Part shown: positions 11,558 through 21,756 of the stretch, piece by piece
Layout of the letters: each line of letters opens with the position of its first letter
How positions within the stretch are numbered: position 1 is the stretch's first letter
DNA from: Girardinichthys multiradiatus
Lineage: Eukaryota; Chordata; Actinopteri; Cyprinodontiformes; Goodeidae
Length of the DNA: 64,000 bases
Direction of reading: 5' to 3'
Assembly (NCBI RefSeq): GCF_021462225.1
Contig: NC_061812.1
Span: 52,259,848-52,323,847 of the forward strand
Program-made: the position numbers and the translations under genes
Notes under the pieces: generated by a model
The model's input: the letters and a program-made list of their open reading frames with translations, nothing else
Told to the model about the DNA's origin: nothing
Database searches by the model: none

Positions 11558-14406
11558 CCAAACTGTAGATTTACTTGTGTTCAACATAGTTGCAACAATT
11601 TTAATGGGAGAAGAGCACAGTAGGATTGCCATCTTTTTCGTAAAATACGGGACGCGATTTGTTCCATATTTCTGTATGTCCGACAGTAACGTCTATCACA
11701 CACATATAAACATTTAGTGTAACAATAATTACGAAAATAAAACACAGGACATGTTAAGGTCAGCTAAATTGTGGCGGGAGCTAGTAAGGACCCCCAGAAG
11801 TTGTCACGGTTGCTTAGAGATGGACACTAAGCCCCTTTTGCGCTGCACCGCTGGAGCAAAGATACAGACGTGAGAGAGAAGACGCACATCCCAGGCTGAA
11901 CAGTGTCAGAGAGGATTAATGCAAGCAATTTTTAAAAAATGTGTTTATTGTTGAGCAGTGAGCTGCTGTATGATTTCAGACAGGATCAGGAGAGGAACAC
12001 TGCCGACCCATTAGAACCTAAAGAACCAGACATCAGCTTCTGTTCATTCCTCAATCATTTCCTGAAGTTTAGAATGCCTCAGGAGATGCTATGATTGATT
12101 CAGTTTCTTATTGTGCTTTTAGCAAACTATAGTGGATTGAGTACTTGCTTAAGATGTTAATTTTAAATTAAACTTGATTGAATAATAGTATGAGCCAAGA
12201 TAATATAAGTGGCCATTTAAAGAACAAATCATACTAATACAATAACAGTAAATATTTCCCAATTAAAAATTGTTAGGGCTTTCTTTGTGTTTTATTCAGA
12301 AAAGTTGATATATTTTAGGAATAATTGTTCAGTGGTCATTTAATGTATTATTTTATTAATGTTATTTACCAGTTGGGATAACCTGACTTCCTATCCAAGA
12401 AGAAATAACATGGCAACTAAAAATGCACCAGACACAGACCTGCAGCCCAATGGCAGCTCTAAGGGGTGGCTAAGAGGGGCACTGAAGAAATTATACTAAA
12501 TGTCTTTTTATTCTTTAAAACTTATGGTGCTGCAGTTTTAGCTGCTCTAGTGAGATAGAATGACACTTTCCATCTGCTAGATCAGGGATCTGCAACCTGT
12601 AGTTCTGGACTACTCACTTAATATATCTGTTTTTTGTTTCATCCTTTTGTAAATAACCCCATGAAAAAACATTGACTATTGGCCCCCGTGGTAAATTTGA
12701 TCTGGAACCAGCCTTCACATACATATTTGCACATAACTTTATTTGTTGCTGTTTGAGAAATTTCAAACATTAAATAAGGTGTTATGATCAGTTACTCAGT
12801 ACTTGAGTAGACTTTTTATCAAATACTTTCTATCACTCCACCAGCCATCCCACCATATGAAAGAAAGGTGACACAGGCTGTAGCATGCATCCTTCTTTTA
12901 ATTTCTGAAAGGTGGCAACCCCACAGCACTGTTTTCCTGAGTAAATTTCTTTTTAAGTGATCCTTTTTCAACTGCTACTTTGTCTTTTATATATTTTGTG
13001 ACTACAGGGTAGTCAGGATGCTATGGTTGAATCTGCAAGGCACTTACTTAATTTACTAACTGAAAGACCACGAAGTGGAGGAAGAAGAGACCTCACCAAC
13101 CAGAACGCCAGGTTTAATGATAAACTGTTGCCCTAATGCCTACAGAATATGTATATTTTGAATATGTTGATCATAGCACTATACTAATAAATTCTGTTAT
13201 CCAACAGTTGTAGGGTACCTCAAACTGAACCATCTGTCCAAATGGAAATGAGCAGGTAAATGACAACTTTATTTATTGTAAATTCTCTTTTGAAGCATTT
13301 ATTATAAAGACCTTTATTTGTTTTCCAAAAATCCACTTGTGTGTCTTGATATGGCATAAAATAATATTACTTTTTGTTGCTCCAACTAATCATCACAATG
13401 TAAATCTCTCAGAAAAGATATAACATGTTTGGGACTTGAGTCTTTCTCTCTATCAAAATTGACTTACTATTAAAGTGAAAAAAATACTTCTTGAACTGGG
13501 TCATATGAATAATCCTTGTATTTTATTATTTTCTATTATGCAATGTATGTCTAAATTACTCCGTGGTTCTTTGAATCTACTATCTAACTTGTCATAGGTT
13601 ATGTCTTCAAAGTGATGTTTGAAATGAAATAAACAGTATAATTTGGTTATCTTCAAATTTCTGTACAACAGATCTTTTCCTGGACTTTACAACAGGGGAA
13701 GAGGAAGAAAACGACGATTTCCTCCAACAAGCCGAAAAAGATGAAACCTTTAGATGTACTTTTTTATTTACTGCCAAAACATTACGAAAAAACGGCAAAA
13801 GAAGATGATCAACGGATACACATGAGAGCGGGATTGGGCCGGAAAACAGCTCACATTGATGAGAGCATAACGCATAACGAGGTAATTCCTCATAATGACA
13901 CAATTATTTAAACAGTGGACTTGTCTGATAAATCTATTGTCAGCTCTGCTCTCCGTCTTAACAGAACATTGGTTGGGACCGCTGCTTCTCAGAGTTCATG
14001 TTGCCTACTAAACTTAGGTGGTACTTCAGCATATCACTTGGCCAGAAACTGATGACGGAAGTGATGAAGATGACGACTGCTCAAAGGAAACCAATTGCTG
14101 CATTTCAGGATATCTGAAACAGTTCATTGCAAATGGTAATGTTAACAATGTCTGATTGGAGATTTTCAGCTAACTTTTCAATCAAGCATCCCTGTAGAAT
14201 TTGTTTCTTAGTTGCTTGCAGTGGTACCTTACAATTCAGTTTTAATCTTAGCTCAAAATTCAAACAGTTGAAGTGCATGCATGTTTGTGTGTTCTCTCTG
14301 TGTAGTCTAGCTCTATTCCAACATGTAGCTCCAGAACGGAGTTGGATTTTAATAAAAAGTAAAACTGTCAATATTTCCAGTTTAGTACTTTAGTTTTACT
14401 AACATA

Positions 14407-16016
14407 CAGGTCCTTCTCAAAATATTAGCATATTGTGATAAAGTTCATTATTTTCCATAATGTCATGATGAAAATTTAACATTCATATATTTTAGATTCA
14501 TTGCACACTAACTGAAATATTTCAGGTCTTTTATTGTCTTAATACGGATGATTTTGGCATACAGCTCATGAAAACCCAAAATTCCTATCTCACAAAATTA
14601 GCATATCATTAAAAGGGTCTCTAAACGAGCTATGAACCTAATCATCTGAATCAACGAGTTAACTCTAAACACCTGCAAAAGATTCCTGAGGCCTTTAAAA
14701 CTCCCAGCCTGGTTCATCACTCAAAACCCCAATCATGGGTAAGACTGCCGACCTGACTGCTGTCCAGAAGGTCACTATTGACACCCTCAAGCAAGAGGGT
14801 AAGACACAGAAAGACATTTCTGAATGAATAGGCTGTTCCCAGAGTGTTGTATCAAGGCACCTCAGTGGGAAGTCTGTGGGAAGGAAAAAGTGTGGCAGAA
14901 AACGCTGCACAACGAGAAGAGGTGACCGGACCCTGAGGAAGATTGTGGAGAAGGGCCGATTCCAGACCTTGGGGGACCTGCGGAAGCAGTGGACTGAGTC
15001 TGGAGTAGAAACATCCAGAGCCACCGTGCACAGGGGTGTGCAGGAAATGGGCTACAGGTGCCGCATTCCCCAGGTCAAGCCACTTTTGAACCAGAAACAG
15101 TGGCAGAAGCGCCTGACCTGGGCTACAGAGAAGCAGCACTGGACTGTTGCTCAGTGGTCCAAAGTACTTTTTTCAGATGAAAGCAAATTCTGCATGTCAT
15201 TCGGAAATCAAGGTGCCAGAGTCTGGAGGAAGACTGGGGAGAAGGAAATGCCAAAATGCCAGAAGTCCAGTGTCAAGTACCCACAGTCAGTGATGGTCTG
15301 GGGTGCCGTGTCAGCTGCTGGTGTTGGTCCACTGTGTTTTATCAAGGGCAGGGTCAATGCAGCTAGCTATCAGGAGATTTTGGAGCACTTCATGCTTCCA
15401 TCTGCTGAAAAGCTTTATGGAGATGAAGATTTCATTTTTCAGCATGACCTGGCACCTGCTCACAGTGCCAAAACCACTGGTAAATGGTTTACTGACCATG
15501 GTATCACTGTGCTCAATTGGCCTGCCAACTCTCCTGACCTGAACCCCATAGAGAATCTGTGGGATATTGTGAAGAGAACGTTGAGAGACTCAAGACCCAA
15601 CACTCTGGATGAGCTAAAGGCCGCTATCGAAGCATCCTGGGCCTCCATAAGACCTCAGCAGTGCCACAGGCTGGTTGCCTCCATGCCACGCCGCATTGAA
15701 GCAGTCATTTCTGCCAAAGGATTCCCGACCAAGTATTGAGTGCATAACTGTACATGATTATTTGAAGGTTGACGTTTTTTGTATTAAAAACACTTTTCTT
15801 TTATTGGTCGGATGAAATATGCTAATTTTGTGAGATATGAATTTTGGGTTTTCATGAGCTGTATGCCAAAATCATCCATATTAAGACAATAAAAGACCTG
15901 AAATATTTCAGTTAGTGTGCAATGAATCTAAAATATATGAATGTTAAATTTTCATCATGACATTATGGAAAATAATGAACTTTATCACAATATGCTAATA
16001 TTTTGAGAAGGACCTA
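14407..16016 (+). mobile_element. Tc1-like transposon, copy 1
   Basis: A 1,610-bp element with 200-bp terminal inverted repeats (14,407-14,606 and 15,817-16,016), starting CAGGTCCTTCTCAAAATATT and flanked by TA duplications (14,405-14,406; 16,017-16,018). It lies inside a 1,955-bp intron of the HECT gene (14,136-16,090), so removing it leaves an intron of about 343 bp. It is about 99% identical to copy 2 at 37,360 and exactly 8 bp longer. Confidence 0.95.
14735..15739 (+). pseudogene. Tc1 transposase, one premature stop
   Basis: Cut-and-paste transposase of the Tc1/mariner superfamily. The frame starts at ATG 14,735 (MGKTADLTAVQK) with the paired helix-turn-helix region, then reads a TGA at 14,824 where copy 2 has CGA (ISERIGCSQS), a C-to-T CpG-type change. 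Beyond it the frame is open to 15,739. The catalytic DDE residues are present: VLFSDESKF, FQHDLAPAHSA and NPIENLW. GEKEMPKCQKSS is intact here but broken by an 8-bp deletion in copy 2. The two copies therefore carry different single lesions. The family's normal length of about 335-345 aa fits. Confidence 0.9.
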
Positions 16017-16427
16017 TACTAAGTTATCCATATGTTACGGAAGTATGGCAAATTAGATAAATGTGATTGTGGCTTTGTTCTCTTCTAAAGCCACACCACC
16101 TGAACTGAAAGACATGATGAAATTCTGGACCGGATGGGAAAATCTGCCGGCAAGTCTGTCTGTGGAGATCGTTCACGGAAACTACCCAACAGCTGCCACA
16201 TGCTACGAAATGTTAAGAATTCCTTCTCACTACAGAAATTACAAATCTTTCAATGATGACTTTTTAGCATGCATTTCCTGTACGCAGCTTTGGCTTGCTT
16301 TGAATGATCAACCTGTTCAAAAATAAAAAATCTACATTTAAGCTGTAGCAATTCTTTGTTAAAATGAAACAGTTTTGTTGAAATGTAGAATCAATTCAAT
16401 TTTCTGATTTGTCAGATCACAAGTTCG

Positions 16428-16541
16428 ATACATATGATTATATGTAATCATATGTATTACTTGTTAGAGTAACAACATTGTTGTGTTACTCTAGTTCCTC
16501 TAGTTTTGTCAAATTCAAAACTAGAGGAACTAAAGTAACAC
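16428..16541. other. Two hairpins just downstream of the HECT stop codon
   Basis: A perfect 13-bp stem (16,428-16,440 with 16,445-16,457, loop TATG) is followed by a 25-bp stem with one mismatch (16,483-16,507 with 16,517-16,541, 9-base loop). They lie about 100 and 160 bases after the HECT stop, between the plus-strand gene and the minus-strand exon. They may be remnants of a small palindromic insertion or act at transcript 3' ends. Confidence 0.6.
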
Positions 16542-16654
16542 CATGTTCAGAGTAGATATTTCATTTCTCTGAGTCAGTACTGTTTGTACTGAAATTGTTT
16601 TTTATGCAAACGTTTATTGAATGTAGTTAGATGAGTTCATATATGCTTGAAGTA

Positions 16655-17520
16655 CTGTATTTTCTGCACTATAAGGCGCACTTAAAAACCTTTAATGTTC
16701 TCAAAAAATGACAGTGCGCCTTGTAATCCGGAGCGCCTTATATATGGATCAATTGGTTAATTGGTTGATCCATACTGGTTGTACACGGCGCTCTGTCAAA
16801 ATGTTTCAGTACGACTGGTAAACTACAAAGCCGCACCGCTTGCAGCATTACGGCTACCGTAGTCAGGGGCGTCACCGAAGTAATAGCGGTAAACTCCTGT
16901 ACTGAGCTTACTCCTAGTCCAACACCACTTGTGTGTGTATAACGACCCCAAAATGGCACCTTTCAAGAGACACGCTTACGATGCTGAGTTCAAACTCAAG
17001 GCTGTCAGCTACGCAGTCGAACATGGGAATAGAGCAGCAGCGAGAGAATTCAACAGTTAACGCTACTATATTGTGAATGTACTAACGTTTGATTTAGTGC
17101 ATCAAACTGTTTCTTTTACATGTTTACTGAATCAGGGAAAAGTTCCCTTTCACGTTTTAACTAACGTTTAATTTCAACTTCAACTTCATAGACTCCAATG
17201 CATTCCTAACGTGCGGTTGACTCTATTCAATAGATTTCTATGTAGAGGAGACCTTACCATGAGAGTGAATGGAGTTATCAGAACGCTGGTTTGTAGTGTA
17301 TTAATAAAGTTTGACTGACTGACTTATCTGACTGACTTTGTTGACATTCTCTTTAGCTCCATCTAGTGGATGCATAACGCAACCCCAGTCAAACGTTTGA
17401 CTGCAGTAGCTTCTATTCTATGCGCCTTATAATCCCTATATATGAAAAAAGTTCTAAAATAGTCCATTCATTGAAGGTGCGCCTTATAATCCGGTGCGCC
17501 TTATAGTGCGGAAAATACGG
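16655..17520 (+). mobile_element. pogo-like transposon, internally deleted
   Basis: Terminal inverted repeats CTGTATTTTCTGCACTATAA and the complement of TTATAGTGCGGAAAATACGG bound an 866-bp element. TA duplications flank it (16,653-16,654; 17,521-17,522). A second inverted block (GTGCGCCTTRTAATCCGG) lies inside each end. It carries only the first 35 codons of a transposase and is therefore a deletion derivative, inserted in the middle of the 10-kb element. Confidence 0.85.
16953..17060 (+). pseudogene. pogo transposase N-terminus
   Basis: ATG 16,953 reads MAPFKRHAYDAEFKLKAV, then NRAAAREFN and a stop. This is the start of the CENP-B/pogo-type helix-turn-helix domain that binds the transposon ends. 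The catalytic DDE part is absent: the sequence leaves the coding frame at the internal deletion near 17,056. Confidence 0.7.
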
Positions 17521-17522
17521 TA

Positions 17523-17791
17523 TTAGAAAATAAATTACAAAAGACAAACTAAACTTTTTCTGATTCTTATAATGCAAGAAATTTAAAGTCCTACAACAAT
17601 GTACTAATGTACCTACTAGATTCCTTTTGAGTAAAGAAAAAAAACAATCAAATTACAAACATGTCTACCATAAAAGCACTAAAATTCACCTTTGTGGTAA
17701 CATGATCAGCATTTTGCTCCTTTTCTCAGCATTTTGCTCAAATTGTTTTTCCCTGTGTGATAGCAATACGGTTCCGTAAACTGGACAACTT
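17523..17791. other. Non-coding interior of the 10-kb element
   Basis: AT-rich sequence between the pogo-like insertion and the minus-strand exon candidate; no motif seen. Confidence 0.4.
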
Positions 17792-18004
17792 TCACATAGT
17801 AAAACACTGCTCGCAAAATTGAACAGCAGCAATATAAATGTCACATCCAGAAGACAGTGATGTGGCTTTTGGGTTTACTGTATTTCTTAAGACTGCCATT
17901 TGTTCGTCAGTCGGTTGCAAATTAGAGTTTGGTACTGTGACATTTGACTCTTCGGGAAGAGGAAGCCCGCTGTCCTCCCATTCAATTTCGGGAATCTGTA
18001 CACC
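17792..18004 (-). CDS. Candidate terminal exon, minus strand
   Basis: On the minus strand a good acceptor (CTTTGTGTTTTCCAG) at 18,005-18,019 is followed by 70 open codons, starting GVQIPEIEWEDSGLP and ending EQCFTM and a TGA. The peptide is acidic and not obviously repetitive. It is oriented like the recombinase N-terminus at 19,576, so it could be that gene's last exon, but I do not recognise the sequence and the intervening exons are missing. Confidence 0.3.
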   Translation of the reverse strand, partial: GVQIPEIEWEDSGLPLPEESNVTVPNSNLQPTDEQMAVLRNTVNPKATSLSSGCDIYIAAVQFCEQCFTM

Positions 18005-18159
18005 CTGGAAAACACAAAGAAGGGATCAAGAGAACTCAAAATTTACTTAGTTAGATATTATAGATTACTATTTTTAAAATTAAGTGAATGATAGTATACA
18101 TGCTACACATTAAATTGTCCAATTAAAATGTACCTCTGTCAAGGCACCGTGGGGTTCAG

Positions 18160-18282
18160 GAATTGGATGATGTGTACGACCAAGTGCTCCAAACGGTCAA
18201 GGAGTCTATCAAAGATATGATCCAGCAAAAGTTCCTTGAAAAGAGAAAAAAGAAAAAAACATGTCAAAAAAATTGTCAGTAA
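18160..18282 (+). other. Short amphipathic open frame, plus strand
   Basis: After TTCAG the plus strand reads ELDDVYDQVLQTVKESIKDM and ends in a Lys-rich tail before TAA at 18,280. The heptad-like pattern looks coding, perhaps a small exon. The opposite strand also has plausible splice signals here (acceptor near 18,235, donor near 18,133), but its frames are broken. Confidence 0.2.
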
Positions 18283-18532
18283 AATAAAAAAAGTATTTTG
18301 AAATCAGTAGGTCAGTATTGAGAAATCACAGTAATATAAATTAAATTGTAATATTTAATCTAAAATAAGTTAACAGATGTACTTACAAGCATACATTTCT
18401 TCAAAATGAGTTAAAATCAACTAAAAAAACAAAGAGGGTTGTTTATAGTGTTGCTAGGTAACAGAACGACGTTTTGTACCGTGAAGTAAAAAGAATGTAA
18501 ATTAATATTATCAACACTTGTCAGATAAGAGA

Positions 18533-18678
18533 AGCAGTATTTTGGATGATGATGTAACAACAATAAATGTATTAATTCATTCATTAATGAAGTCACATGA
18601 ATAATACAGTAGCTGAACAGAATGGAGTTGTGGTTATAATTAATGTCGGAAGTGTTCACAGCGCCTCCTTGAAGCATT
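18533..18678 (-). repeat. Inner block of the right inverted repeat
   Basis: Reverse complement of 11,408-11,557, separated from the outer right repeat by 993 bp that the left arm lacks. Confidence 0.8.
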
Positions 18679-18782
18679 TAGGATCTAGTGGTAGAAGACG
18701 CAAGTAGTCGAGGGTACTTAGTTGGATCGGCCTGGTTTTGTTTGGATTAAACAATCAAAAGAAACGATAAAATGTGGATATG

Positions 18783-18920
18783 TTTTGTAGCGTCTTTAAC
18801 TGCCACAGTCATTCTCATGGCCGTAAAGGATAGAGAATCCCAAATAGATTACGTTTTTTCAACGTGGAAGAAAAATGATGGAGCTCAGCTGTCAGAGCTG
18901 GGTGGCCGCTGTTAGTGAAG
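18783..18920 (+). pseudogene. Possible decayed THAP zinc-finger fragment
   Basis: The frame from ATG 18,783 reads MFCSVFNCHSHSHGRKG, a stop, RIPNRLRFFNVEEK, a stop, then WSSAVRAGWPLL. The C-x4-C pair, a central FF and a WxxAV-W segment match the early and middle parts of a THAP DNA-binding domain. The C-x2-H end is not found. THAP domains occur in P-element, Kolobok and related transposases. The two stops make it a relic. The match is by eye only. Confidence 0.35.
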
Positions 18921-19189
18921 GTGATGTTAGGTCGCCTAACATTACACGACACATCTTGGTGTGTTCTCTGCATTTCCACTCAAGTAATTTTCATGTAATA
19001 ATATTTAAATCTTTTTCTCTTAGCTAAAAAGCAGTACATAAGCTGCTAAGCTTCATATGTCTAAGCGTGTCTTTGCTATCTGTTGGGAAGCTGGTCTACG
19101 AATTTCATGTTTCCGACCCTGACTGGGTTTGTCATTGTTTACATGAGTCATCAGAAACAACACTTGACATAACTGTTTAGCATTGCACT

Positions 19190-20058
19190 GTTACCAAACG
19201 TGTAGTGGGCTAAGAACCGTTGCTTATCTGCACGTAACTTGGTGATAACAGGGTTGAGGAGATTTACTCTGTAAATCTGAACATCCTGCACCCATCCGTT
19301 AATAAACTACAGATGAGCTTCCAGGGATTTGTAATTTTAGAATTGCTCGTGTGTGTAGGAACTCACTCCATACACAATATAACCAAAAACGTCTGGCACC
19401 GTTACTTCTGGAAGCTCATTTAAGTCGCTGCTCCTCTCACTGTGTTCGTACGGGTCGAGCCCGTTCACTGACTGGGTTCTTTCAAGGTATCGCTGTCTCG
19501 ATACGCTGTTTGACTTGTTTCTGTAAGGAATCCGTGACTTGCTCCGCTCACTATCCACTATTTTTACTGGTAGCTTCTGTTAGCAACACCGGTGTTTCTA
19601 CCGGCAATATGGCGGCGACAATCCCAGAGTGCAAATGCAGCATGACGTCCATTCCTAAGCCCCATACAAAGCAGCTATATTAGCTTCCTACATTAGCGGT
19701 AGTATCTCCTGTAAAATTACAACTTTACTAAGACTAAGTCTCAGTATCACCTAAGACAACTTACAAACGACCCAGAAAGTCGCCACCCATCAGTTCTCTT
19801 TAAAGATTCTAGACTTGGCGCAAGTGGTATTTCTTTTTGAAATAAAACGGAGGAAATTGGATGTGGGGCAGCGGGGAGAGGGCTGCTAGGAGATAGCAAG
19901 TAATATGCCAGCACTACATGGTGTAAGATTAACAACGGCCCAAACCCGTGTTTTAAATCAAGCTTTAAGATAATGTATCAAACTTCATGTGCAAAATAAA
20001 ATATACTACAGAAATATGAAAGCATTAAACTCACCGTAGGGTTTGCGTTCGCCTCCAT
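19190..20058 (-). pseudogene. SWIM/YqaJ-type transposon protein, N-terminal remnant
   Basis: Exon 1 is the ATG exon in the right terminal repeat (20,058-20,035, MEANANPT, donor GTGAGT). A possible acceptor (GTTGCTAACAG) ends at 19,577, and from 19,576 the frame continues in phase: KLPVKIVDSERSKSRIPYRN, then SVSRQRYLERTQSVNG, VPDVFGYIVYG and SSYTHEQF, stop at 19,337. Past the stop the same frame gives NYKSLEAHL, a stop, FINGWVQDV and more, so two nonsense changes have occurred. I recall this N-terminus (PYRNK, RYLERT, YKSLEAYN, GWV) from fish transposon proteins with a SWIM zinc finger and a YqaJ exonuclease domain. Those downstream domains are not visible, so only the front part remains. Confidence 0.5.
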
Positions 20059-20530
20059 GGTCGCCAGCCTCAGTGATGCTGGTATTTCTTCAATTTGACG
20101 GTGGCGTCATGTGATTGGCTGGGTGTTGGAATCTGACATCCATTGCTAATGTCTGTGACCTGAAGTAATCTTGACATTTTTACTGCGAATCTTTAGACGC
20201 TGAATTTGAGACAGCGAATTTGATGACGCTGAAACTATTGTATTTGAATTTTGAAAAGTTGAATTTTTTATATGCTGAATTTTTTAACACTGAAAAATTA
20301 AACTGAAAAAATAGGTATATTGAAAATTTGATCACTTTGAAATAGTAATGTGAATTTTTTTAACAAATGAAAATTGCAACCATGTACAAATGATGACGCT
20401 GAATTATTTTTTAGGTTAAAAATATATTCTGAATTTATTTTAACACTGAAAAAGTAAGCACTAATATACAACATTCAAATTTCAGAGGCATTTTTTATTC
20501 AAATCCTAATGCCACATATTTACTTCCATA
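19672..20530 (-). repeat. Right terminal inverted repeat of the 10-kb element
   Basis: Reverse complement of 10,542-11,401, with only a handful of differences by eye over 859 bp. It carries its own copy of the MEANANPT ATG exon (20,035-20,058) and donor, pointing inward. Confidence 0.9.
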
Positions 20531-20536
20531 CAGTTT
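20531..20536. repeat. Target-site duplication (right), CAGTTT
   Basis: Identical to 10,536-10,541 and directly adjacent to the right terminus. Confidence 0.8.
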
Positions 20537-20654
20537 GGTTTCAAACGTGCCTGAAGATTATCCAACAACATAATTTCTGCATTGGACGTCTGATGAGTTC
20601 ATAAAAAAACGATGTTTTAACAGTTTTACTTATTATTTTAGATATATGTTAGTG

Positions 20655-20712
20655 TGATTAATGTCAGGCAACTTAGACTAATTAACCTAACAGTCAAGTC
20701 TTTGGACTGATT
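20655..20712 (-). repeat. Fragment of the SINE-like repeat
   Basis: CAACTTAGACTAATTAACCT, then AACAGTCAAGTCTTTGGACTG, match the centre of the 6,722 family in reverse orientation. Confidence 0.5.
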
Positions 20713-21756
20713 GGATCCTCAGTCCAAAACAAATTTTCCCAGTCACAAAACCATACCGGGGCACAGCCCGCCCCCTCCAGAAAAGTCAAGCAATTCTAAG
20801 AGTACCTTTCTGGAGTCACAGAGGGCCGCCATATATCCAACCATTGCCGGAAGTTTCAATCGGAAGTTAATTAAATAGTTGCAGCAAACGAAAACAAAAA
20901 ATCTCTCTCTCTCGTGAAATTCCTGCTGAAATATGTGTTATGGTTGTCCTGTGGTGGGTGGTTTGTAGCATTTATAGCCTCCGGTAGGCTATAAATGTGA
21001 CAGGAAACCGGAACTTCCCCCACAGTCTAACTTCCTGCTGTGGTAAGTCATGCAGTCCGGTTCTCTTCAAGAAAAGTATTGTAAAGTATACTAAAAAGTT
21101 AACGTGAGATTTATTGTAATATATACAGTTATGTAGCAACACTGGAAAAGTTTCCCCATAGTATTTTTATTTTGTATGTGTTGCTCACGGTATACTAAAT
21201 TCAGTTTTACTTTTCATATAGATATCCATGCCAGAAGAGGAGCTAACCACATCATGTTTGTGCTCTTAACCACTTATTTGCAGGTAATTATGTCACACTA
21301 AATGTTCAGAGTTAAGTCAAGGATGTTGCCAAGTTCGTATATGGTACTCTGCACAATGATGGTTCGTCGCCATTTTATGACGAGACAACGTATTTCCTGT
21401 ATACCACCAGAGAGTGCTGTAGAGCATTTTAATATTTCATTTTGACTGCTGTCTGTATTTGTTTTTCTAATTCCTTATTTCATATTTAAAAACTATAAAA
21501 AGAATGTAACAGGTTAAAATAGAGTTAAAAACAGATTGTATTAAATTCATTGTAAAACCATAATGTAAAATCCTCTATACGATCACATGTTAAAATCATT
21601 GTAAGAATGATCTGGAAATTCTACACAGTCGTTTAACTTCCTGCTGTGATATTCATGCCAGTAGAGGAGCTAACAAAGTAGAGCAGCCACACAAAACGGT
21701 TGTTTCAAGTTCTACGGCCTCACAAACTGTAGTGAGCACTGTAAGTCAGTCCAGTT
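20713..21756. other. Unassigned; short direct repeats upstream of gag
   Basis: Related phrases recur about 430 bp apart: GATATCCATGCCAGAAGAGG near 21,222 and GATATTCATGCCAGTAGAGG near 21,648, each followed by AGCTAAC, and CTTCCTGCTGTG at 21,031 and 21,639. They might be remnants of an LTR or leader region, but I could not define LTR ends. Confidence 0.3.

Larger units (their letters stand above)
11014..16326 (+). pseudogene. Spliced HECT-domain E3-ligase-like gene (G2E3-like), internally deleted
   Basis: Exons join in phase: 11,014-11,037 (MEANANPT; start context ACCATGG; donor GTGAGT), 13,008-13,111, 13,208-13,255, 13,672-13,881, then 14,018-14,135 and 16,091-16,326. Exon 4 begins RSFPGLYNRGRGRKRRF, suffers an apparent 1-bp loss near 13,735, then continues KKMKPLDVLFYLL...AGLGRKTAHID. 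The last two join as GYLKQFIAN|A and TPPELKDMMKFWTGWENLP, ending with TAATCYEMLRIP, the HECT C-lobe motif around the catalytic Cys. HECT ligases pass ubiquitin from an E2 through this Cys to a substrate. The fish proteins annotated G2/M-phase E3 ligase-like have this layout as I recall. The middle (HECT N-lobe and linker) is missing between 13,881 and 14,018. A Tc1 transposon fills most of the last intron. The frameshift and deletion make this copy a pseudogene. Confidence 0.7.
10542..20530. mobile_element. ~10-kb DNA transposon with long TIRs, HECT gene and recombinase remnant
   Basis: The ends are inverted copies: TATGGAAGTAAATATGTG at 10,542 and its complement ending at 20,530, with similarity running about 860 bp inward at roughly 99% identity by eye. 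A 6-bp duplication flanks it. Inside, in order, are a plus-strand spliced HECT-domain gene (11,014-16,326), a pogo-like insertion (16,655-17,520), a minus-strand terminal exon candidate (17,792-18,004), a THAP-like fragment (18,783-18,920) and a minus-strand SWIM/YqaJ-type N-terminus (19,200-20,058). THAP and YqaJ proteins are known companions of some fish DNA transposons. A HECT cargo in the same element is the unusual part. No intact DDE transposase is seen, so this copy is probably non-autonomous. Superfamily unassigned; a 6-bp TSD fits few families. Confidence 0.8.

Noticed and set aside
13605..13640. Possible small exon after GTCATAG near 13,605
   Set aside because: Exon 3 (ending phase 2 at 13,255) joins in phase directly to 13,672, giving RSFPGLYN; the extra exon is not needed and reads a stop within 8 codons.
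18134..18234. Minus-strand exon with good splice signals (ELLLDHIFDRLLD)
   Set aside because: Every phase that joins to the 17,792-18,004 exon meets a stop; the plus-strand reading is more open.
19351..19683. 110-codon plus-strand ORF
   Set aside because: It is antisense to the minus-strand recombinase frame, whose residues match a remembered family, so it is treated as a shadow.
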